Shown: one piece after another, positions 1 to 6,896 of the stretch | Position numbering within the stretch: the first letter of the stretch is position 1 | Layout: each line of letters starts with the position of its first letter | DNA from: CBDULQ01 sp965368115 | Lineage (GTDB): Bacteria; Pseudomonadota; Gammaproteobacteria; SZUA-229 | Length of the DNA stretch: 11,812 bases | NCBI GenBank assembly: GCA_965368115.1 | Contig: CBDULQ010000109.1 | Span: 1-11,812 of the forward strand | Direction: 5' to 3' | Notes under the pieces: generated by a model | Databases searched by the model: none | Seen by the model: only the letters and a program-made list of their open reading frames with translations | Told to the model about the DNA's origin: nothing | Program-made: the position numbers and the translations under genes

Positions 1-1
1 G

Positions 2-1576
2 CAGGTGTTGCAGGGCGGCTTGCTATGTAATGATGCGGCACTCGAGCAGAGTGAAGGAGACTGGCACATACATGGCGACCCCATGGAAGGCGCATTGCTG
101 GTGGCGGGGAAAAAAGGCTGCCTGGATATCGACGAAGTCAGCAGGCAATATCCACGTACCGATCTCATCCCCTTTGAATCGGAACACCGTTTTATGGCCA
201 CGCTACATCACAGTCATGAAGGTGAGTCATTCATTGTCGTTAAAGGTGCGCCGGAGCGCATTCTGGAAATGTGTGTTCAACAGAAGACAGCAGAGGGTGC
301 ACGGCCGCTCGATCAGGACAGCTGGCTGGAATGGATTGAACATCTGGCTCGCCAGGGACAGCGGGTACTGGCGATTGCGACAAAGACGATGCCTGCATCG
401 ACGACTGAACTGACATTCGAAGATGCGGGCTGCGATCTGGTTCTGCTGGGCCTGTTCGGCCTCATCGATCCGCCCCGTGATGAAGCGGTGTCGGCAGTAG
501 AGCAATGTCGAAAGGCGGGCATTAAAGTCAAAATGATCACCGGCGATCATGCGGCTACTGCTGTCGCCATTGCCGGACAACTGCAGCTCGGCAATACGGA
601 TAAAGTATTGACTGGACAGGAGCTGGAGTCGCTGAGCGATGACGAGTTGAGACAGCAGGTCGGTGACGTCAATGTTTATGCCCGGGTCAACCCGGAGCAT
701 AAATTGCGCCTGGTTCGAGCCTTGCAGGAACAGGGCAAGATCGTCGCCATGACCGGGGATGGCGTGAACGACGCGCCCGCACTCAAACGCGCCGATGTCG
801 GCACGGCAATGGGTCACAACGGGACGGAAGCGGCTAAGGAAGCCGCGGAAATGGTGCTGGCCGATGACAATTTCGCATCTATCGTACATGCCGTAGAGGA
901 AGGCCGGACCGTCTACGACAACCTGAAAAAGGCCATTATTTTTATTTTGCCGACCAATGGCGGCGAAGCCTTGATCATCATGGGGGCGATATTGTTCGGT
1001 TTTCACCAGCTACCGCTGACGCCGGTGCAGATCCTCTGGGTTAACATGGTGACGGCGGTGACCCTGGCTCTGGCACTGGCATTCGAGCCACCGGAAAAAA
1101 ATGTAATGCGCCGACCCCCACGCGATGCGCGGGAACCGATGCTTTCCAGGCATTTGATCTGGCGGGTCGGTTTTGTATCGCTGATTCTGATGACCGGCAC
1201 GTTCGGCCTTTTTCTCTGGGAAATCGAGCAGGGCGCCGGTATCGAGTATGCGCGCACCGTCGCCGTGAATACCCTGGTGATGTTTGAGATATTCTACCTC
1301 TTCAATTCCCGTTACATCCTGCTATCGGTGTTATCTCGAGAGGGGCTAGTGGGCAATCGATATGTGCTGTTCGCGATCGCGGTGCTGGTTGTTCTGCAGC
1401 TGATTTTTACTTACCTGCCCGCCGCGCAGTCGCTATTCGGCACAGCAGCAATCGGTGCGGAGGTCTGGTTTCGAATCCTGCTGGTATCGATGTCGGTGCT
1501 GTTTCTGGTTGAGCTGGAGAAATATCTGGTGCGCATGGCCCGAAACAGGGCAGAGCCGGCCCGGTCCGGTCGATAA
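2..1576 (+). CDS. Type IIA cation-transporting P-type ATPase, C-terminal part (5' truncated)
   Basis: Inner-membrane ATP-driven cation pump; about 524 codons are visible, roughly the last 60% of a ~900-residue family. The phosphorylated DKTGT motif, actuator domain and M1-M4 lie upstream of the window. Residue numbers here count from the codon at position 5. Visible parts are the nucleotide-binding domain (GDPMEGALL at 24-32, KGAPER at 80-85), P-domain motifs MITGDH (177-182) and TGDGVNDAPALKRADVG (250-266), and six hydrophobic segments fitting M5-M10 (about 309-332, 339-361, 388-407, 417-437, 452-471, 485-502). Aligned by eye to SERCA, cation-site residues N318 and E321 (M5), N347 and T350 (M6) and E428 (M8) are kept, but the M6 aspartate is alanine (A351). 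The ion is therefore uncertain; I would not call it a Ca2+ pump. No functional link to the downstream genes is visible. The family call is very secure. Confidence 0.95.
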   Translation, partial: QVLQGGLLCNDAALEQSEGDWHIHGDPMEGALLVAGKKGCLDIDEVSRQYPRTDLIPFESEHRFMATLHHSHEGESFIVVKGAPERILEMCVQQKTAEGARPLDQDSWLEWIEHLARQGQRVLAIATKTMPASTTELTFEDAGCDLVLLGLFGLIDPPRDEAVSAVEQCRKAGIKVKMITGDHAATAVAIAGQLQLGNTDKVLTGQELESLSDDELRQQVGDVNVYARVNPEHKLRLVRALQEQGKIVAMTGDGVNDAPALKRADVGTAMGHNGTEAAKEAAEMVLADDNFASIVHAVEEGRTVYDNLKKAIIFILPTNGGEALIIMGAILFGFHQLPLTPVQILWVNMVTAVTLALALAFEPPEKNVMRRPPRDAREPMLSRHLIWRVGFVSLILMTGTFGLFLWEIEQGAGIEYARTVAVNTLVMFEIFYLFNSRYILLSVLSREGLVGNRYVLFAIAVLVVLQLIFTYLPAAQSLFGTAAIGAEVWFRILLVSMSVLFLVELEKYLVRMARNRAEPARSGR

Positions 1577-1765
1577 AAATACGTATCCTGGCCCGTGAGC
1601 AAGCCCGCGCCTCAGACGGGGAGAGGGAATGCGGCCATGATGATCCGCTGGTGAAATCGGGCCTGGTGCGGCGCTCGACACGGTGTACCGGCGAGGCGAC
1701 CGGAACGGCCCTCGGCCAGGCGATCGGCTCCCGCCACCGCCGGTCTGTGTTTTCAGGCCTGTTAA

Positions 1766-1794
1766 TTTACCGGATTCTAATACTCGAGTAGAAT
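1766..1794 (+). promoter_or_regulatory. Candidate sigma70 promoter for iscX
   Basis: TTTACC at 1766-1771 (4 of 6 to the -35 consensus) and TAGAAT at 1789-1794 (5 of 6 to the -10) are separated by exactly 17 bp. Transcription would start near 1801, giving a leader of about 127 nt before iscX. It is the best promoter match in this gap, but it is a by-eye match only. Confidence 0.45.
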
Positions 1795-1804
1795 ACCCGG
1801 CTAA
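1780..1804 (+). promoter_or_regulatory. Candidate type 1 IscR-binding site
   Basis: Compared with the E. coli type 1 IscR consensus as I recall it (ATASYYGACT, then RWWWY, then AGTCRRSTAT), this 25-bp stretch agrees at 20 positions. The left half, ATACTCGAGT, has one mismatch; the right half, ACCCGGCTAA, has three; the central spacer has one. It covers the candidate -10 element, where IscR holding its Fe-S cluster would block RNA polymerase. The next gene is iscX, a member of the Isc iron-sulfur system, which makes the match more believable. No weight-matrix score was computed and no iscR gene is visible in the window. Confidence 0.4.
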
Positions 1805-1927
1805 TACGCACGATGAAATTCCACATATAAATTAATGACTTATTCGAGTCGGCGGCTGGATATGGCATGCGGTATCGCACCGGTATCGATACGGCTCGGA
1901 AAGTGATACTGGATTGGGTGACCGATT

Positions 1928-2128
1928 ATGAGCCTGAAATGGACCGATACCCTGGATATCGCCATCGCCCTGGATGAACAGCATCCGGACGTGGATGCCC
2001 GCTACATTCGCTTCACCGATCTGCACCAGTGGGTGTGCGAGCTGGAGGATTTCGACGATCGGCCCGAGGCCTCCAATGAAAAAATCCTCGAAGCCATTCA
2101 GATGAACTGGATCGAGGAGCAGGACTGA
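1928..2128 (+). CDS. iscX: IscX, small acidic Fe-S cluster assembly protein
   Basis: A 66-residue acidic protein, the same length as E. coli IscX (YfhJ). It shares the family signature almost in full: LKWTD near the N-terminus (3-7), then VRFTD/IRFTD-type and HQWVC (32-36), LEDFDDRP (38-45) and ASNEKILEAI (47-56). IscX binds the cysteine desulfurase IscS and iron, and modulates cluster assembly on IscU in the cytoplasm. An in-frame TGA at 1919-1921 lies just upstream, so ATG 1928 is the first possible ATG; GGGTG at 1916-1920 is a plausible ribosome site. iscX usually ends the iscRSUA-hscBA-fdx operon. Here no other isc gene precedes it and it appears to have its own promoter, with a terminator behind it. 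Confidence 0.95.
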   Translation: MSLKWTDTLDIAIALDEQHPDVDARYIRFTDLHQWVCELEDFDDRPEASNEKILEAIQMNWIEEQD

Positions 2129-2166
2129 TCGACCGGAATCCGCATTTGGCGCTTTGCGAATGCCCG

Positions 2167-2190
2167 AAACCCGCGTAAAATCGCGGGTTT
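2167..2190 (+). terminator. Hairpin terminator between iscX and ndk
   Basis: AAACCCGCG (2167-2175) and CGCGGGTTT (2182-2190) form a perfect 9-bp stem around a 6-base loop, TAAAAT. The last three T of the stem are followed by AGTTTAT, so the U-tract is interrupted and termination may be partial. It lies 38 bp after the iscX stop and would separate iscX from ndk. A promoter for ndk is expected within the next 40 AT-rich bases, but I could not pick a clear one. Confidence 0.65.
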
Positions 2191-2231
2191 AGTTTATACC
2201 CTGAAGTTTTAACCTAACCTGGAAATTTGTA

Positions 2232-2663
2232 ATGTCCGTAGAACGTACCCTGTCTATTATCAAACCCGATGCCGTTGCCAAAAATGTGATTGGCGAGATT
2301 TACAGCCATTTCGAGAAAGCCGGCCTGCGCATCGTGGCGGCCAAAATGCTGCACCTGAGCCGTGAGCAGGCGGAAGGTTTTTATGCCGTTCACAAAGAAC
2401 GCCCGTTCTTCGGAGACCTGGTGGAATTCATGATGTCCGGTCCGGTCATGGTACAGGTGCTGGAAGGTGACAACGCCATTGCCAAACACCGTGAAGTCAT
2501 GGGCGCCACCAATCCCAAGGAAGCCGCTCCGGAGACCATCCGCGCCAAGTTCGCCAGCACCATCGACGAAAATGCCGTGCACGGCTCCGACGGTCCCGAT
2601 ACCGCGAAAGTCGAAATTGCTTTCTTCTTCAAACCCGAGGAAATCTGTGAGCGTACCCGTTAA
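2232..2663 (+). CDS. ndk: Nucleoside diphosphate kinase
   Basis: Cytoplasmic kinase that moves the terminal phosphate from a nucleoside triphosphate (mostly ATP) to other (deoxy)nucleoside diphosphates through a phospho-histidine, balancing NTP and dNTP pools. At 143 residues it has the standard bacterial length. It begins ERTLSIIKPDAV, with the ATP-binding lysine K11, and carries the active-site signature NAVHGSD at 114-120 with catalytic H117. The conserved RPFFGDLVEFM segment is at 57-67. ATG 2232 has TGGA about 8 bases upstream (from 2219). The 3' end overlaps the start of rlmN by 17 bases, so the two are probably co-transcribed and translationally linked. ndk-rlmN adjacency is common in gammaproteobacteria. 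Confidence 0.98.
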   Translation: MSVERTLSIIKPDAVAKNVIGEIYSHFEKAGLRIVAAKMLHLSREQAEGFYAVHKERPFFGDLVEFMMSGPVMVQVLEGDNAIAKHREVMGATNPKEAAPETIRAKFASTIDENAVHGSDGPDTAKVEIAFFFKPEEICERTR

Positions 2664-3774
2664 GTTTCCGCACATCGAGAAGACAAACCTGCTGGGTATG
2701 AACCGGCAGGACATGGAGGCCTTCTTCACCAAGCTGGGTGAGAAGGCCTTTCGTGCTTCTCAGCTGATGAAATGGATTCATCAGTACAATGTGGATGATT
2801 TCGCCCAGATGACCAACATCAGTAAGGCGCTGCAACAGCGCATGGCGGAAAAAGCGGAAATCCGCGCGCCGGAAGTGCTGGTGGATCAGTTGTCGAAAGA
2901 CGGTACCCGCAAGTGGGTGTTGCGCCTGGACGACGGCAACTGTATCGAAACCGTGTTCATCCCGGAAGACGACCGCGGCACCCTGTGTATTTCTTCGCAG
3001 GTGGGTTGTGCGCTGGATTGCAGTTTCTGTTCCACAGCTCGGCAGGGTTTCAGTCGCAATCTGAGCAGTGCGGAAATCATCGCCCAGGTCTGGCTGGCCA
3101 GTCGTTTGCTGGATGAAGAAAAACGACCGGGACGTAAGATTACCAACCTGGTATTGATGGGGATGGGTGAACCGCTGCTCAATTTCGACAATGTCGTCCG
3201 CGCTATCGATGTATTCCTCGACGACTTCGCCTATGGTTTAAGCAAACGCCGGGTTACCGTGAGTACCGCCGGGGTGATCCCTGCCATCGAACGTCTGGCC
3301 GATCGTCACGACACCATGTTGGCGATTTCCCTGCATGCGGTGCGCGACGATATTCGTGATGAGCTAGTGCCGCTGAATAAAAAATATCCTTTACAGGAAC
3401 TGATCAGGGCCTGTAATGCCTTCATGGAAAAAATGCCCGCACGATCTCGACTGACCATCGAATATGTCATGCTGGATGGTGTCAATGACTCGGTGGCGGA
3501 TGCGCGGGCACTGGTCAAATTAATGAAAGGCATGTCGGTACTGGTGAACCTGATTCCGTTCAATCCATTCGAAGGATCAGGCTATAAAACTTCGAAACCG
3601 GAAGCGATTCGACGTTTTCAGGATGTATTGATGAAGGCGAGTATTACCACCGTGGTGCGTAAAACGCGCGGCGACGATATCGATGCGGCCTGCGGTCAAC
3701 TGGTGGGCAAGGTGGCCGATCGTAGTCGACGTGAGCAACGGTTTATCAAACCAAGGTTCGGGATGAATTCATGA
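2647..3774 (+). CDS. rlmN: Dual-specificity 23S rRNA/tRNA adenine-C2 methyltransferase RlmN
   Basis: Radical-SAM enzyme that methylates C2 of A2503 in 23S rRNA and of A37 in a set of tRNAs, aiding translational accuracy. With the start at GTG 2647 it is 375 residues, against 384 in E. coli. The 4Fe-4S cluster motif C121-ALD-C125-SF-C128 is present. So are C114 and C349, matching E. coli C118 and C355, the pair that forms and resolves the protein-RNA methyl intermediate. Other family motifs are MGMGEPLLN (171-179) and RKTRGDDIDAACGQL (338-352). The frame is open upstream, but that stretch runs antiparallel to nothing and only overlaps ndk in another reading frame. GTG 2647 has GAGG at 2637-2640, 6 bases upstream, and gives the usual N-terminal length, so I prefer it. 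It ends in an ATGA shared with pilW. Confidence 0.97.
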   Translation: MSVPVKFPHIEKTNLLGMNRQDMEAFFTKLGEKAFRASQLMKWIHQYNVDDFAQMTNISKALQQRMAEKAEIRAPEVLVDQLSKDGTRKWVLRLDDGNCIETVFIPEDDRGTLCISSQVGCALDCSFCSTARQGFSRNLSSAEIIAQVWLASRLLDEEKRPGRKITNLVLMGMGEPLLNFDNVVRAIDVFLDDFAYGLSKRRVTVSTAGVIPAIERLADRHDTMLAISLHAVRDDIRDELVPLNKKYPLQELIRACNAFMEKMPARSRLTIEYVMLDGVNDSVADARALVKLMKGMSVLVNLIPFNPFEGSGYKTSKPEAIRRFQDVLMKASITTVVRKTRGDDIDAACGQLVGKVADRSRREQRFIKPRFGMNS

Positions 3775-4547
3775 AGCTGATATTAAAAATTATAACCATA
3801 TGTTCAGTTGTTTTTCTCTGGTCGTGTACCACCACAGTTCAGAAATCAGGTATTCCCGGCGGTAAACCCAATTTCAAACAGGCGGCGAAGATCAATGTTC
3901 AGCTCGCCTCAGGTTATATCAAGCGCAAGCAATACGAAGTGGCCAAGGAAAAGCTGGATAAAGCAATCGAAAACGATTCCAGTTATGTGCCGGCCTATAC
4001 CACCATGGCGGTGTTGATGGATATTCTCGGTGAAAACACCGAAGCGGAGAATTACTATCTGGAAGCCATGAACATCGATCCGCATAATCCTGAGTTGCGC
4101 AACAATTACGGTACCTTTCTGTGTAAACACGGCAAGATTGACCAGGCGCTGGAGCAGTTCCAGACAGCGATCAAAAATCAGTTTTATGAAACTCCGCAAG
4201 CCGCACATGCCAACATGGGTTACTGTTTGATGCAGGCGAAAAACCCGGACTTCCAGAAAGCCGAAAAACATCTGCGCGCGGCTCTGAAAGTCAACCCCAA
4301 CATGCCATCGGCATTGATCGGTATGGGCGAGTTGGGGATCAAAACCAAACGTTTTCTAATGGCGCGTGCATATATGCAGCGCTATCACGAACAGGCCAGG
4401 GCAACATCGACCAGCCTGTGGTACCAGATTCAGGCCGAGAAGGCGTTGGGCGACGAAAAATATTATCTGAAATTGTCGCGGCGTCTGTTGAACGAATTTC
4501 CGGAATCGGAAGAGGCCAAGCTGTTATTGAAGTCGGCAAATCAGTAA
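3771..4547 (+). CDS. pilW: Type IV pilus pilotin lipoprotein PilW/PilF (TPR)
   Basis: Outer-membrane lipoprotein needed for multimer assembly or stability of the PilQ secretin of type IV pili; called PilF in Pseudomonas and PilW in Neisseria. The 258-residue product starts with a lipoprotein signal, MKLILKIITICSVVFLWSC, with lipobox LWSC and lipidated C19. The next residue is T, not D, as expected for outer-membrane sorting. The rest is helical TPR repeats, roughly at 39-72, 73-106, 107-140, 144-177 and 178-211, including the pattern HNPELRNNYGTFLCKHGK (105-122) typical of this family. The start overlaps the rlmN stop as ATGA, with GGGA at 3760-3763 as ribosome site, so translation is coupled to rlmN. 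Its position between rlmN and rodZ supports the assignment; no other pilus gene is in the window. Confidence 0.93.
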   Translation: MKLILKIITICSVVFLWSCTTTVQKSGIPGGKPNFKQAAKINVQLASGYIKRKQYEVAKEKLDKAIENDSSYVPAYTTMAVLMDILGENTEAENYYLEAMNIDPHNPELRNNYGTFLCKHGKIDQALEQFQTAIKNQFYETPQAAHANMGYCLMQAKNPDFQKAEKHLRAALKVNPNMPSALIGMGELGIKTKRFLMARAYMQRYHEQARATSTSLWYQIQAEKALGDEKYYLKLSRRLLNEFPESEEAKLLLKSANQ

Positions 4548-4553
4548 TTCACT

Positions 4554-5561
4554 ATGAGTGACGAGCAGAACAATATAGAACAGGCGGAAGAACCTGTTGA
4601 AAAGGGCCCGGTTAAAATCGATTTCGGTCAGCAGTTGAAGCAGGCACGCGAGGCCGCCGGTTTGACGGTGATCGAGGTTGCCGATGAACTGAAGCTGACC
4701 GAGCAGTTGATCAACGATCTGGAAGCGAGCGACCTGGAACGTCTGCCGGCCGCTACATTTGCGGTTGGGTACCTGCGTAACTATGCGCGTTTGCTGAAGC
4801 TGCCGGAAGACGAAATGGCCGCAGCTTTCAATCAGCTGGTGCCGCGCCAGGAATCCAGCCTGACACCGATATCCGGTGTTCCCGCCCAGAAAAACAGCCA
4901 CGACAGTCTGGTCAAGCTGACCAGTTATGGCTTGCTGGTGCTGGTGATTTTCCTGGTGTTGTTGTGGTGGCAACAGGCCGATTTCGACTGGTTAAAGATT
5001 TCCGCACCGGAAACCGGTGGTACGGTGGAACTGGATATTCCCATTGCCGATGACAGCAGCGCGCAGAACGATACTGAAATCGGCGTGCTCGACGCTGCAC
5101 CTGAGATGGAACCGGCCACGGAAGACGTCGTCGCCGAGGAGCAAGTTCGGCAAGCTGAACCTGAAGTCGCCGCCAGTGAGCCGGAAGTCGAGGCGAGCGT
5201 CGAACCACAAACACCCGCAACACGTGAAACCGTAGAAGTAACACCGGTTGCTGAAACGACCGGCGAGCAATTGCCGACCACACCACCGCTGGCCGGAGAC
5301 GATGAATTAGTGATCAGTACGGATTCGGAATCCTGGGTGGAAATTCGCGATCCGAACGGTGCAAAGCTGCTGGTCAGGCTGATTTCCTCCGGGCGTGATT
5401 ACCGCGTGGTGGGTGCGGCTCCGTTCCGGGTGTTCCTGGGTAATGCGCCTTCAGTGAGTCTGCAGGTGAATGGCGAAGCGGTCGACATCAGTGGTTTTAT
5501 TCGCGGTAACAATACGGCCCGAGTTCTGATTAACGACCAGGCCGTCCCGACCTCACGCTGA
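4554..5561 (+). CDS. rodZ: Cytoskeleton protein RodZ
   Basis: Inner-membrane protein that links MreB filaments to the elongation machinery and sets rod shape. The 335-residue product has the RodZ layout: a cytoplasmic Xre-type helix-turn-helix domain (about 22-92, with FGQQLKQAREAAGLT and RLPAATFAVGYLRNYA), one membrane span (about 121-141, flanked by WWQQ), a low-complexity acidic Pro/Glu/Ala/Thr/Val linker (about 150-248) and a C-terminal beta domain in the periplasm (about 250-330). The N-terminus carries about 20 extra acidic residues before the helix-turn-helix, as many homologues do. ATG 4554 is 6 bases after the pilW stop and has no clear ribosome site, so re-initiation from pilW is likely. 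The domain is used for binding MreB, so it should not be read as a transcription factor. Confidence 0.95.
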   Translation: MSDEQNNIEQAEEPVEKGPVKIDFGQQLKQAREAAGLTVIEVADELKLTEQLINDLEASDLERLPAATFAVGYLRNYARLLKLPEDEMAAAFNQLVPRQESSLTPISGVPAQKNSHDSLVKLTSYGLLVLVIFLVLLWWQQADFDWLKISAPETGGTVELDIPIADDSSAQNDTEIGVLDAAPEMEPATEDVVAEEQVRQAEPEVAASEPEVEASVEPQTPATRETVEVTPVAETTGEQLPTTPPLAGDDELVISTDSESWVEIRDPNGAKLLVRLISSGRDYRVVGAAPFRVFLGNAPSVSLQVNGEAVDISGFIRGNNTARVLINDQAVPTSR

Positions 5562-5575
5562 ACCGAAAACAAGAT

Positions 5576-5607
5576 GACCGTGCCCTGGCGCGGTCCGGAA
5601 AATTTTT
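5576..5607 (+). terminator. Weak hairpin ahead of hisS (possible attenuator or leaky terminator)
   Basis: GACCG (5576-5580) pairs with CGGTC (5591-5595). The stem can extend by a T-G wobble and two GC pairs to a CCTG loop. A run of five T at 5603-5607 follows, but seven bases separate it from the stem, which is poor for intrinsic termination. It fills most of the 55-bp gap between rodZ and hisS, where ispG would usually lie. Confidence 0.3.
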
Positions 5608-5616
5608 AAACACACA

Positions 5617-6882
5617 ATGGCAACAAAAATTCAGTCAATTCGCGGCATGCATGATGTACTGCCCGAGCAAAGTGGGCAGTGGCAGTTTTTCGAAGACACC
5701 ATGCGGCACACCGTCCAGAGTTATGGTTATCGCGAAATTCGCATGCCCATCGTCGAATCCACCGACCTGTTCAAACGTTCCATCGGTGAAGTCACTGACA
5801 TTGTCGAAAAGGAAATGTATACCTTCGAAGACCGCAACGGCGACAGCCTGACATTGCGTCCGGAGGGCACCGCCAGTTGCGTACGTTCCGGTATCCAGCA
5901 CGGCATACTGCACAATCAACAGCAGCGTCTTTGGTACATGGGCCCCATGTTCCGTCACGAACGACCTCAGAAAGGACGTTATCGCCAGTTTCACCAGATC
6001 GGTGTGGAAACCTTCGGTATGGACGGTCCCGATATCGATGCGGAACTCATTTTGATGACCGCGCGCATGTGGAAAAACCTGGGTATCGATGATGTCCAGC
6101 TACAGCTCAACACGCTGGGCAGCAATGCGGCACGTGCGGCCTATCGCGACGTTCTGGTGGACTACCTGAACCAGCATCGGGAACTGCTCGACGAAGACAG
6201 TGTCCGACGTCTGGATTCCAATCCGCTACGTATACTCGATTCCAAGAACCCGGATATGCAGGGGATGATCGAAGCTGCACCGAAACTAATGGATTACCTG
6301 GATGAGGAATCGGCACAGCATTTCGAACAGCTGCAGTCACTGCTGAGAGGTGCCGGCATCGATTTCGTCATCAACACGCGACTGGTGCGCGGTCTGGATT
6401 ATTACTGCAAGACCGTGTTCGAGTGGGTGACCACCAGCCTGGGTGCACAGGGTACGGTATGTGCCGGCGGTCGTTACGACGGCCTGGTGGAACAGCTCGG
6501 CGGTCGTGCAACACCGGCGGCGGGTTTTGCCATGGGCGTGGAACGCCTGTTGTCGTTGCTCGAAGCACAGGGCTTCCGCCACGACGATAGCGTCGATGTG
6601 TATCTGGTATTGCAGGGGGATGCGGCGCAACAGCAGGGCCTGATGTTTGCCGAACAGTTACGTAACCAGTGGCCGGAGCTGACGCTGCAGGTCAACTGTG
6701 GGGGCGGCAGTATCAAAAGTCAGATGAAAAAAGCTGACAAAAGCGGTGCCAGCTATGCATTGATTCTTGCTGAGCAGGAAATCAATGATGGCACGGTTGC
6801 CATAAAGAATCTGCGTGAACAAAACGAACAACAGACGGTAGCGCAAGCGGATATCGTTGCGCTATTGAAACAAAGTTTATAA
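5617..6882 (+). CDS. hisS: Histidyl-tRNA synthetase
   Basis: Class II aminoacyl-tRNA synthetase that charges tRNA-His in the cytoplasm. The product has 421 residues (E. coli 424). It opens with the family segment IQSIRGMHDVLP (5-16). TLRPEGTA (79-86) is followed by motif 2 with R113 in FRHERPQKGRYRQFHQIGVE (112-131). The histidine-specific loops LVRGLDYY (256-263) and AGGRYDGL (283-290) and motif 3, GFAMGVERL (303-311), are intact. The anticodon-binding domain occupies about 325-421 and includes GGGSIKSQMKKADKSGA (362-378). The start is fixed by the N-terminal match, though there is no good ribosome site in the AT-rich leader before ATG 5617. yfgM follows after 14 bases, the usual order. Confidence 0.98.
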   Translation: MATKIQSIRGMHDVLPEQSGQWQFFEDTMRHTVQSYGYREIRMPIVESTDLFKRSIGEVTDIVEKEMYTFEDRNGDSLTLRPEGTASCVRSGIQHGILHNQQQRLWYMGPMFRHERPQKGRYRQFHQIGVETFGMDGPDIDAELILMTARMWKNLGIDDVQLQLNTLGSNAARAAYRDVLVDYLNQHRELLDEDSVRRLDSNPLRILDSKNPDMQGMIEAAPKLMDYLDEESAQHFEQLQSLLRGAGIDFVINTRLVRGLDYYCKTVFEWVTTSLGAQGTVCAGGRYDGLVEQLGGRATPAAGFAMGVERLLSLLEAQGFRHDDSVDVYLVLQGDAAQQQGLMFAEQLRNQWPELTLQVNCGGGSIKSQMKKADKSGASYALILAEQEINDGTVAIKNLREQNEQQTVAQADIVALLKQSL

Positions 6883-6896
6883 ATCGGGGAGACTCC

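Larger units (their letters stand above)
1577..1927. other. Intergenic region between ATPase gene and iscX
   Basis: About 350 bp with no convincing gene on either strand. The first 180 bp are GC-rich and contain several short inverted repeats. One, GACCGG at 1698-1703 with CCGGTC at 1740-1745, is followed by TGTGTTTT and might be part of a structured terminator for the ATPase gene, but the 36-base interior makes this weak. From about 1760 the sequence becomes AT-rich and holds the promoter and IscR-like site listed separately. The leader to iscX contains a 10-bp palindrome, GTATCGATAC, at 1883-1892, and GGTATCG twice (1871-1877 and 1882-1888), with no evident role. Confidence 0.6.

Noticed and set aside
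227..1006. Long open frame (259 codons) on the - strand inside the ATPase gene
   Set aside because: It lies antisense to strongly conserved P-type ATPase motifs and its translation shows no recognisable domain. Such frames arise readily opposite GC-rich coding sequence.
1698..1753. Inverted repeat GACCGG / CCGGTC followed by TGTGTTTT as terminator of the ATPase gene
   Set aside because: The 36-base interior and 6-bp stem, 120 bp after the stop codon, are too weak to list as a terminator.
1832..2026. 64-codon open frame on the - strand over the iscX leader
   Set aside because: It overlaps iscX antisense and has no recognisable features.
2467..2646. Extra 60-codon N-terminal extension of rlmN
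   Set aside because: It overlaps ndk in another frame, is Pro/Ser-rich without RlmN similarity, and a good GTG start with ribosome site gives the normal family length.
2214..2732. 172-codon open frame on the - strand across ndk and the rlmN start
   Set aside because: It is antisense to two well-identified genes, with no family resemblance and no supporting start context.
4620..4830. Helix-turn-helix domain suggesting a transcription regulator
   Set aside because: The membrane span, acidic linker and C-terminal beta domain, together with gene order, identify RodZ, where this domain binds MreB.
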